From: a virus
DNA: 26,036 nt
Virus record (IMG/VR): IMGVR_UViG_3300021139_000126
Coordinates: 1-26,036 of that record
Reading direction: 5' to 3' (one strand)
The translations under genes were made by a program, and so were the position numbers. The stretch's first letter is position 1; every line of letters starts with the position of its first letter. The notes beneath the pieces were generated by a model that was not told the origin of the DNA, searched no databases, and saw only the letters and a list, made by a program, of their open reading frames with translations. Positions 1 to 6,366 of this stretch are shown in pieces.

Positions 1-1188
1 GACGCACAAGGATTTATTGAATTGTTTCAGTTATCCGGTAATGAATATTTGGAAATTAATTTTGGTAAAATCAAAGATGCTACCAATACCGATGACCAAA
101 TATTTCATGTATACAAAATTGGTAAAAGAATTTCAACCGGCAACATGAATGATGAGTTCTACACTCTTTATTTTTGTTCTGAAGAATTGTATTTGTCTGA
201 GCAATTGAAAATTAGTAAATCTTATATGGGACAAAAAATATCTAATATTGTTAAAAGTATTTTGACTAATACATTAAAAACAAAAACATCCAAAATCAAT
301 ATTATTGAAGAAACCACAGGTATTTACGATTTTATTGTTCCAAGATTTAAACCATTGGAAACCATTTCTTGGATATCAACTTATGCTAGACCAACAACAG
401 GAACTGGTTGTGATATGTTGTTTTATGAAAATCGTTATGGATTTAATTTTAGGTCGTTACAATCAATCTATAAAGATCCTGTTTATGCTTCTTATAGATA
501 TCAACAAAAGAATTTATCTAAAGAATTAGAACAGATAGAAGATAAAATAACTTCAGTTTTGGATTATGAATTTGTTAAAGCTTACGATGTTTTGAATGAT
601 ACTAATTCTGGTACTTTTGCCAATCAATTAATATCTTTGGATCCAGTAACCAGAAAATCAAACATTACTAATTTTGATTACACAAAATATCAAAAAGATT
701 CTAAATCATTAAATGGTGATGGAGTTTTAAATTCTTCACCTAATAGATTGGGTACCACACCAAATCAAAACTATAGTGCTGTCACAAAAGTAGCTATTAG
801 CAATTCAAATCAAGGATTAACTCCTTACATAAAACAAGCTCCTGGTTCGGTGGCCAAAGATATATACTTAGAAACATATGTTCCTAATAGAACAGCACAA
901 CTTAGTTTGGCAAATTATACTGTATTAAAATTGGTGATTCCTGGTGATCCAGGTATTACTGCTGGTGCTGTTATTAATTTTGAATTATTGTCTTTGAAAC
1001 CAACATCTACTACTAAAGAAGCAGATAAGTTTTATTCTGGTAAATATTTGGTATCGGCAGTAAGGCATATAATTAATGATTCAGGTTCATATACTACGAT
1101 ATTAGAAATAGCAAAAGATAGTAGTGATAACGCATATGCTGGGACTAATAATAGTTCAGCTGAAAGATTACAGGCGGCACAAAATTAA
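1..1188 (+). CDS. Baseplate hub protein, gp27-like (5' end outside window)
   Basis: The reading frame is open from base 1, so the true start lies upstream; 395 codons are visible, close to the 391 aa of T4 gp27. The protein has the composition and motif order of T4-type tail hub proteins: an early strand-rich part with an SGNEYLEINF segment and an F-x-VYKIGKR motif (about residues 12-50), then a Ser-Glu-Glu turn, an IVPRFKPLETISWIS segment and an FYENRYGFNFRSLQ segment (about residues 125-160). The known role of gp27 is a trimeric ring joining the tail tube to the gp5 spike. The next gene overlaps its stop by one base (TAATG) and encodes the gp5 OB domain, which is the expected partner. The assignment rests on remembered family patterns and gene order, so another hub protein of this phage group is possible. 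Confidence 0.68.
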   Translation, partial: DAQGFIELFQLSGNEYLEINFGKIKDATNTDDQIFHVYKIGKRISTGNMNDEFYTLYFCSEELYLSEQLKISKSYMGQKISNIVKSILTNTLKTKTSKINIIEETTGIYDFIVPRFKPLETISWISTYARPTTGTGCDMLFYENRYGFNFRSLQSIYKDPVYASYRYQQKNLSKELEQIEDKITSVLDYEFVKAYDVLNDTNSGTFANQLISLDPVTRKSNITNFDYTKYQKDSKSLNGDGVLNSSPNRLGTTPNQNYSAVTKVAISNSNQGLTPYIKQAPGSVAKDIYLETYVPNRTAQLSLANYTVLKLVIPGDPGITAGAVINFELLSLKPTSTTKEADKFYSGKYLVSAVRHIINDSGSYTTILEIAKDSSDNAYAGTNNSSAERLQAAQN

Positions 1189-1481
1189 TGGAAAATTTTA
1201 TTGGTAAAGATGGATTTGTTTGGTTTATTGGTGTAGTAGAAGATAGAGCAGACCCACTAGGATTAGGTAGATGTAAACTAAGAATTTTTGGTTGGCATAC
1301 TGATAATAAATCGGAATTGCCCACTTCTGATTTGCCTTGGGCTTTACCAATGTATCCCATAAACAATTCAAAAGCCTTTTCAGCACCAAGACTTGGTGAA
1401 TGGGTTGTTGGATTTTTTATGGATGTTGCTTCAGGTCAGGCACCTGTAATGATGGGTGTAATTCCTGGATTACAACCGTAG
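1188..1481 (+). CDS. 5: Free-standing gp5 N-terminal OB-fold domain (spike base)
   Basis: 97 aa that closely match the N-terminal OB domain of T4 gp5. WFIGVVEDRADPLGLGR (residues 12-28) corresponds to the T4 WFVGVVEDRMDPLKLGR segment, and a following LPWALPMYPI aligns with the T4 LPWMSVIQPI. In T4 this domain seats the cell-puncturing spike in the gp27 ring, and gp5 is a 575-aa chain of OB domain, lysozyme and beta-helix. Here the chain stops after the OB domain, at residues VMMGVIPGLQP, with no lysozyme and no helix. The ATG overlaps the stop of the hub gene by one base. A beta-helix spike protein is encoded separately two genes downstream, so gp5 appears to be split. The domain identity is strong; the split architecture is read directly from the frames. 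Confidence 0.9.
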   Translation: MENFIGKDGFVWFIGVVEDRADPLGLGRCKLRIFGWHTDNKSELPTSDLPWALPMYPINNSKAFSAPRLGEWVVGFFMDVASGQAPVMMGVIPGLQP

Positions 1482-1490
1482 GAGAATAAA

Positions 1491-2201
1491 ATGGCAGATG
1501 TTCAATCACCACCACAAGTTGCAAATGATAATTTAATTCCATTATATACAAATAATGGACCAACATCAGGTAATCCAACAACACCTGCACTCTCTCGCAG
1601 TGTGGTTGCAAATACTTCTATTGCTGCGGCTAATAGTGATTTAGCACACATTTGTGATTTTTCATTGGATATTCAACGCAGAACAGAATTGAAAAAGTTT
1701 CTTAATGCTCAAGCCAATAATATTAGAGAAGCAATTCGTGCAGTAATGAGAGCCTTAGGTTTTTCTGACGGTACTGGCACATATCAATGGTTAATTGACA
1801 AACTTCAAGCAATCAAGCGAGGTTTAAAATACATTCAAAAAAATGTAATTCAACCAATTCAAGATTTTAATAAAGCTGTTGTTCAATACATTCAAAAAGT
1901 TCAAGAAATTATTGCTTACATTTTGAGTTTACCTGCTAAACTTTTGGCCTTGTTAGGTGATTGCTTAAAATCTTTGCGTCAAGCAATTTCTAATGTATTG
2001 TCCGATGCTTTTAGTTCTACTGGTAGTAGTGGTTCAGGTGGTGCTGGTTTTAGTGATGTAATTGCTGCAGCAAAAGATACTGCATCAACTTTGGCTACTA
2101 CAGTCGGCCAAGCATTAACCACGGCAACTCAAACGGCCGCACTCGCAACTGTTGCATCTTCTGCTGGAAATGTTGTGACTAATATTAAGAAGGGTGTATA
2201 A
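1491..2201 (+). CDS. Helix-rich virion protein between the two gp5 parts, unknown function
   Basis: 236 aa, not recognised as a named family. The N-terminus (about residues 1-45) is Pro/Asn/Thr-rich and probably flexible. Residues about 55-160 look strongly alpha-helical, with IREAIRAVMRALGF and repeated amphipathic Ile/Leu/Lys stretches around IQKNVIQPIQDFNKAVVQYI. A Gly/Ser-rich linker at about 175-187 leads into an Ala/Thr-rich tail ending in NIKKGV. No signal peptide and no lysozyme motif were seen. AGGAG at 1480-1484 lies six bases before the ATG. It sits where the lysozyme part of gp5 would be in T4, and its stop overlaps the start of the spike gene (TAATG), so a role in hub or spike assembly is inferred. 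I recall similar helical proteins in cyanophage tail regions but cannot assign a role. Confidence 0.6.
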   Translation: MADVQSPPQVANDNLIPLYTNNGPTSGNPTTPALSRSVVANTSIAAANSDLAHICDFSLDIQRRTELKKFLNAQANNIREAIRAVMRALGFSDGTGTYQWLIDKLQAIKRGLKYIQKNVIQPIQDFNKAVVQYIQKVQEIIAYILSLPAKLLALLGDCLKSLRQAISNVLSDAFSSTGSSGSGGAGFSDVIAAAKDTASTLATTVGQALTTATQTAALATVASSAGNVVTNIKKGV

Positions 2202-2986
2202 TGTCAGCAACTAGCGGACTATGGACTGAACCAGAATCGGCAGCAAATACCGATTATCAGCCAATATATCCTTACAATAATATCAATCAAACTGAAGCTG
2301 GACATTCATTTGAAATGGATGATACACCTGGTCGTGAGCGGGTTCGTATTCAACATGGCAAATCTGGTAGTTTCTTGGAGATGCACCCAAATGGTGATGA
2401 AGTTCACAAGATTTATGGTGATGGTTACGAAATTATTGCCGGCAGAAAAAATGTATTAATCAAAGGTGTGTGTAATGTTACTATTCAAGGTGATTGTAAT
2501 ATGCACGTTCTTGGTAATAAGAATGAACAGATTGATGGTGATTATAATCTATTAGTTGGTGGTAATATGATTGCTCGTGCCTCTGGTTCAAGCGGTATGA
2601 CAATTATCTCTGATAGTGATATGTCTATTCAATCTAATTCAGCAAGCGATGGTGCCTTGTATATCTCTGCTGGAGACCATGTTTATGTTGCTTCAGACTT
2701 ACAGATTGCCGGTGCAGCTTCAGCAGATACTATTTCAGCAGAATCTCGTATCAATGCTGGTACAGGACTTTATGCTGGACTTTTAGGCACATATTCTGAA
2801 GGACCAATCACCTCATTGGTGTCGGTGACTGCACCTTTGGGAACTTTTGCTTATGCTTCTTGTGGTATTATGGATGCTGTATTGATGACTGATACAATCA
2901 ACTCAGGTATATTCAATACCCATGTGCATATTGGTAATAGAGGATTCCCGACAAGTCCACCCACATCTGAATTTTTTGGAGTTTAA
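2201..2986 (+). CDS. Baseplate central spike, gp5 C-terminal beta-helix type with HxH tip
   Basis: 261 aa. Residues about 33-65 carry the entry motif of gp5/VgrG spikes (GHSFEMDDTPGRERVRIQHG, then SGSFLEMHPNGDEV). Residues 70-125 follow with short regular strands, such as VLIKGVCNVTIQGDCNMHVLG, of the type that winds into a triple-stranded beta-helix. The last part contains NTHVHIGNRGFPTSPPT; H241 and H243 form a His-x-His pair. In the spikes of P2 gpV and phi92 gp138 such a pair binds an iron ion at the apex, so this spike may make its own metal-tipped point. The protein lacks an OB domain, which is supplied by the 97-aa gene upstream. Expected role: puncturing the outer membrane at the centre of the baseplate. 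The start overlaps the previous stop. Confidence 0.85.
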   Translation: MSATSGLWTEPESAANTDYQPIYPYNNINQTEAGHSFEMDDTPGRERVRIQHGKSGSFLEMHPNGDEVHKIYGDGYEIIAGRKNVLIKGVCNVTIQGDCNMHVLGNKNEQIDGDYNLLVGGNMIARASGSSGMTIISDSDMSIQSNSASDGALYISAGDHVYVASDLQIAGAASADTISAESRINAGTGLYAGLLGTYSEGPITSLVSVTAPLGTFAYASCGIMDAVLMTDTINSGIFNTHVHIGNRGFPTSPPTSEFFGV

Positions 2987-2988
2987 TT

Positions 2989-3810
2989 ATGGCAATGGTT
3001 AATAATGCAACAGGTGTATACACAACGCTAGGTTATAGTTTTAATGACCCTAATGGTGATATTCAAGTATTATCGGCAAATACTCAGGCACACTTAAATA
3101 CAATGCCTGCTTTTATTACTTCTTGGCAGGCTCAAGATATTGCTAGTAATTCAGTAGGCGGATATTTTCAGAATCCAGTAGCAACTCCAGTAAACAATAT
3201 CATCACAATATCAAATCAGATATACATTTTGGCTAATTCTATTGCTGGTAACGCAAATTCATCATTTTCAGGTACTGCCAACTTGGCACCGCTTATTCCT
3301 GCTGCTCAAACTTTAAATATTACAGCAAGTTCATTTTTGGCACATACAAATAGACTTTCTGGTGTAACGCCATTCACAGGAACAGACCAAACTAATCCAT
3401 ACTATACTAATGCAACCAATTTTGGTAAAACTGCATTGTATATTACCAATCAAACAGACGGAATCATTAATAATTCACCTATTTTAGGTAGTTTTACTAG
3501 TATTCTTGTTGGTCCTCAGATTAGTGCTAATTCTAATACAATTACCTTAGATTATTCAACATTGACGGCTGGAGTAACAGGTAATACATTATCCAATACT
3601 CAGGTTTCACAAATTGTATCAGATTTAACTAATACAAATAGTTTTTTATCAACTAGACAAAATGGTGACATCACCTATTTTGGTAATTTACAGACTTTTG
3701 TAAATAATTATAATAATGTCAAGCAATTCACCAATATGGGTGAAACGCAGACTTATTTGCTGAATAACTTTATTGGAACACCAAAACTAGTATCAAGAAT
3801 TAATTCATAA
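2989..3810 (+). CDS. Putative virion structural protein, unknown function
   Basis: 273 aa, rich in Asn, Thr, Ser and Ile, with no charged low-complexity tracts and no membrane segment. Helical-looking parts (TPVNNIITISNQIYILANSI, about residues 66-85) alternate with turn-rich parts (FLAHTNRLSGVTPFTGTDQT, about 116-135), and a SFTSILVGPQISA segment lies near residue 168. GGAG at 2978-2981, seven bases before the ATG, supports the start at 2989; a second ATG two codons later is possible. It is the last gene of the hub/spike block and comes before the only sizeable intergenic gap. I recall cyanophage proteins of unknown role with similar segments, but no function can be assigned. Position between spike and wedge genes argues for a baseplate component. 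Confidence 0.55.
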   Translation: MAMVNNATGVYTTLGYSFNDPNGDIQVLSANTQAHLNTMPAFITSWQAQDIASNSVGGYFQNPVATPVNNIITISNQIYILANSIAGNANSSFSGTANLAPLIPAAQTLNITASSFLAHTNRLSGVTPFTGTDQTNPYYTNATNFGKTALYITNQTDGIINNSPILGSFTSILVGPQISANSNTITLDYSTLTAGVTGNTLSNTQVSQIVSDLTNTNSFLSTRQNGDITYFGNLQTFVNNYNNVKQFTNMGETQTYLLNNFIGTPKLVSRINS

Positions 3811-3905
3811 GGAAAATTCAAATTTTTTGTTCCGGCCCCGAAATATTTCCAACGGTGTCCTGAAGTTCCGGAACGTGTTTTACTCCAAGGCTCTATAAAT
3901 AAAGA
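3811..3905 (+). other. Intergenic gap, locally GC-rich with inverted repeats
   Basis: A 95-base gap between the hub/spike block and gp25. Bases 3829-3893 are about half G+C by my count, clearly above the surroundings. They contain GTTCCGG at 3829-3835 and its reverse complement CCGGAAC at 3868-3874 (a possible 7-8 bp stem with a 32-base loop). The second copy is also part of a perfect 10-bp palindrome, GTTCCGGAAC, at 3865-3874. The T-run lies before the stem, not after it, so it is not a standard intrinsic terminator in either direction. No open frame or tRNA-like fold was seen. Confidence 0.6.
3894..3901 (+). promoter_or_regulatory. T4-type late promoter octamer TATAAATA before gp25
   Basis: A perfect match to the T4 late-promoter -10 octamer (TATAAATA), the sole promoter element recognised by the gp55 sigma factor. 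It ends only four bases before the gp25 ATG. By the T4 rule of initiation about six bases past the octamer, the transcript would start at or inside the ATG. It would therefore be leaderless or serve mainly as a start for distal genes. Confidence 0.65.
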
Positions 3906-4298
3906 ATGGCACTCAATCAAAAAATATACTCAGATATAGACTTCACTTTTACCATGAGACCTGGTATTAAGGATGTCGCTTTGAGCTATGATAGTCAGGC
4001 AGTTATTAGGTCAATTCGTAATCTTTTATTAACAAAACACTTTGAAAGACCATTTAATCCTGATTTAGGTGCCAATATTGACGGTTTATTGTTTGAACCT
4101 ATTTCTCCAATTACATCTTCATTGTTGGAAAATGAAATCAAAACAACTATACAGAATTTTGAACCGAGAGCCAGATTACATCAGATTAATGTGACTCCTA
4201 ACGCAGACAAAAATGCTTATAATGTTTATTTAAGTTTTTTTATAGAAAACGCAACATTACCAACGACAGTAACACTTCTTTTAGAGAGAAATAGATAA
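3906..4298 (+). CDS. 25: Baseplate wedge protein gp25
   Basis: 130 aa, matching T4 gp25 in length (132 aa) and in the GPW/gp25 family pattern. IRNLLLTKHFERPFNPDLG (residues 37-55) is followed by IDGLLFEPISPIT, and the hallmark EPR triplet is at residues 86-88 (NFEPRARLHQI). The family also includes the type VI secretion component TssE. gp25 sits at the inner part of the baseplate wedge next to the sheath and helps start sheath polymerisation. The start is the first ATG after the TATAAATA octamer. No convincing Shine-Dalgarno sequence precedes it (AAGG at 3887-3890 is too far away), which is unusual here. It begins the wedge gene block, and gp6 follows one base after its stop. Confidence 0.95.
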   Translation: MALNQKIYSDIDFTFTMRPGIKDVALSYDSQAVIRSIRNLLLTKHFERPFNPDLGANIDGLLFEPISPITSSLLENEIKTTIQNFEPRARLHQINVTPNADKNAYNVYLSFFIENATLPTTVTLLLERNR

Positions 4299-4299
4299 G

Positions 4300-6363
4300 A
4301 TGGCAGGCGCAAACTCTAATATCCAGATTACGGATTTGGATTTTAATAATATTAAAACCAATCTCAGAACATTTTTACAATCTCAAGACACACTCAAAGA
4401 TTATAATTATGAAGGTTCTGCGCTTTCTACACTCTTAGACATTCTTGCTTATAATACTCAATACAATGCTTACTATTTGAACATGGTAGCAAATGAGATG
4501 TTCTTGGATTCAGCATTGTTGCGTTCTTCTGTTGTATCTCATGCTAAACTATTGAATTATGTACCTAAATCTTCACTTGCACCAACAGCAACTATTGATT
4601 TAAATGTATATGGCGTCACTTCTGGTTCATTAACTGTCCCGGTTGGTACAAGGTTTTTATCTGAAGCATTGGATGGAGTAAACTACAATTTTGTTACGAC
4701 TGATTCATATACCGTTAATGTTGTAAATAACACGGCAACATTTAACAACCTTTCAATCAGTCAAGGTATTCCGGCTTCATTAAAATTTACTGTCGATTCT
4801 ACTGCCAATCCAACATATACATTTGAAATACCAGAAACTAATGTTGACACTACAACTATTACTGTAACTGTTCAACAGTCTGGTGCAAATACATCATCTG
4901 ATGTTTATTCATTGGCATCCAATTTTTTATCGTTGAATGGAGATTCTTTAGTATACTTTCTACAAGAAAGTTTAACTGGAACATATCAAATTTATTTTGG
5001 TGACGGAATTCTAGGCAAAAAATTATCTGACGGCAATATTGTCAATGTTTCTTATATCGTAACAAATGGCACTTCTTCCTATGGTGCCAATAATTTTGTA
5101 TTAATGGATACTATTTCTGGTTATTCAAATAATTCTGTTACACCTATTACTTCAGCAACACAAGGTGCAGCAAAAGAAACTATTGATTCCATTAAGTTTC
5201 AAGCACCTAAAGCATACGCAGCACAAAATCGTGCCGTTAGTAAAAACGACTATATTACATTGGTTCAACAAAACAAATATGGTATTGCTCTTGATGCAGT
5301 TAATGTGTGGGGTGGCGAAGAAGCTAATCCACCACAATACGGCAAAATCTTTGTTGCGGTTAAACCAACAGGCGGTTATTCTTTAACAGACAATCAGAAA
5401 CAAATTTTAATTAATGATGTTATTAAACCTATTTCTGTATTGACAGTAGTGCCAGAAATTGTAGACCCAACCTATGTTTACTTGCTATTAAACTCAAATA
5501 TTTTGGTTGATTTTAAGAAAACAACTTTAACGGCTTCACAAATTCAAACATTAGTTACTAATGGTATCAAGACTTATTGTAATGCCAATTTAAATACTTT
5601 TAATTCTACATTTGTTGTTGGTGACTTAATTCAATACATTCAAAATTTAGATAAGTCCATCGTTGCAGCTGATTTTGATTTGTTCTTGGAAAGAAGAACA
5701 ATTCCAATATTCAATACTTCACAAACCTATACAATTGAATTGGGTGCTCCTATTGAGAATGGTTCTACTAGTGAATCATTACAAATTACACCATCATTTG
5801 CAACTTATGATTCGTCTGGTAATTATTATGACCCGGTATATTTTGAAGTGGCACCAGATTCCACAACAAATATTGATTCAGTTACATTGATTTCTGGTGG
5901 AACAGGTTATACTGCACCAACAGTTACGATTAGCGGTGATGGTCATGGTGCAACAGCAACTGCAACGGTTGTTAATGGTGTAATTACAAGTATTACAGTC
6001 ACCAATGGTGGTACTAATTATACACAAGCAACAGTTATTATTTCTGATCCTACTGGAACAGGTGTATCTGCTTCTGCTGTTCTTCGTGGAAATTATGCTC
6101 AATTAAGAACATACTATTATGTTAATGGTGTTAAAAATATTTTAGGAAGTGCATCAGCTACTATACCTCCTGGCACAGTTGATTTTAATACTGGCACAAT
6201 AACACTTAATAATTTTGCTCCAACTAAACTGAACAATACTGATGGAATATTGAGAACAATTGGTTATGCAGCAAATAGAATTGTTTCATCTACATACGAT
6301 AAAATTATTACATTAGACAATAATGATCCAGCTGCAATCACAGTTAATGTAACCGCAAAGTAA
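4300..6363 (+). CDS. 6: Baseplate wedge protein gp6
   Basis: 687 aa; T4 gp6 is 660 aa. The N-terminus (LDFNNIKTNLRTFLQSQ at 13-29, then LSTLLDILAYNTQYNAYY and NEMFLDSALLRSSVVSHAKL) is the conserved helical start of T4-type gp6. Residues about 270-460 carry the gpJ-like core (FQAPKAYAAQNRAVSKNDY). gp6 dimers link neighbouring wedges into the ring that holds the baseplate together. Near the C-terminus, residues about 525-597 hold a GGxGY module (ISGGTGYTAPTVTISG, then ITSITVTNGGTNYTQATVII). A similar module recurs in three other proteins of this window and probably accounts for part of the extra length. The ATG follows the gp25 stop by one base, with a purine-rich AGAGAG upstream. Confidence 0.93.
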   Translation: MAGANSNIQITDLDFNNIKTNLRTFLQSQDTLKDYNYEGSALSTLLDILAYNTQYNAYYLNMVANEMFLDSALLRSSVVSHAKLLNYVPKSSLAPTATIDLNVYGVTSGSLTVPVGTRFLSEALDGVNYNFVTTDSYTVNVVNNTATFNNLSISQGIPASLKFTVDSTANPTYTFEIPETNVDTTTITVTVQQSGANTSSDVYSLASNFLSLNGDSLVYFLQESLTGTYQIYFGDGILGKKLSDGNIVNVSYIVTNGTSSYGANNFVLMDTISGYSNNSVTPITSATQGAAKETIDSIKFQAPKAYAAQNRAVSKNDYITLVQQNKYGIALDAVNVWGGEEANPPQYGKIFVAVKPTGGYSLTDNQKQILINDVIKPISVLTVVPEIVDPTYVYLLLNSNILVDFKKTTLTASQIQTLVTNGIKTYCNANLNTFNSTFVVGDLIQYIQNLDKSIVAADFDLFLERRTIPIFNTSQTYTIELGAPIENGSTSESLQITPSFATYDSSGNYYDPVYFEVAPDSTTNIDSVTLISGGTGYTAPTVTISGDGHGATATATVVNGVITSITVTNGGTNYTQATVIISDPTGTGVSASAVLRGNYAQLRTYYYVNGVKNILGSASATIPPGTVDFNTGTITLNNFAPTKLNNTDGILRTIGYAANRIVSSTYDKIITLDNNDPAAITVNVTAK

Positions 6364-6366
6364 TTC

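Noticed and set aside
305-529. Short + strand frames inside the hub, gp6, gp8 and giant genes (for example 305-529, 5165-5386, 11153-11413)
   Set aside because: They sit wholly inside clearly coding genes in another frame, without ribosome sites or recognisable protein patterns.
1188-2986. Tail lysozyme domain of gp5
   Set aside because: No lysozyme-like catalytic motif or domain-sized segment was found in any of the three proteins.
3811-3830. Intrinsic terminator formed by AAAATT-CA-AATTTT plus a T-run
   Set aside because: The stem is purely A/T with a two-base loop, too weak to be a credible terminator.
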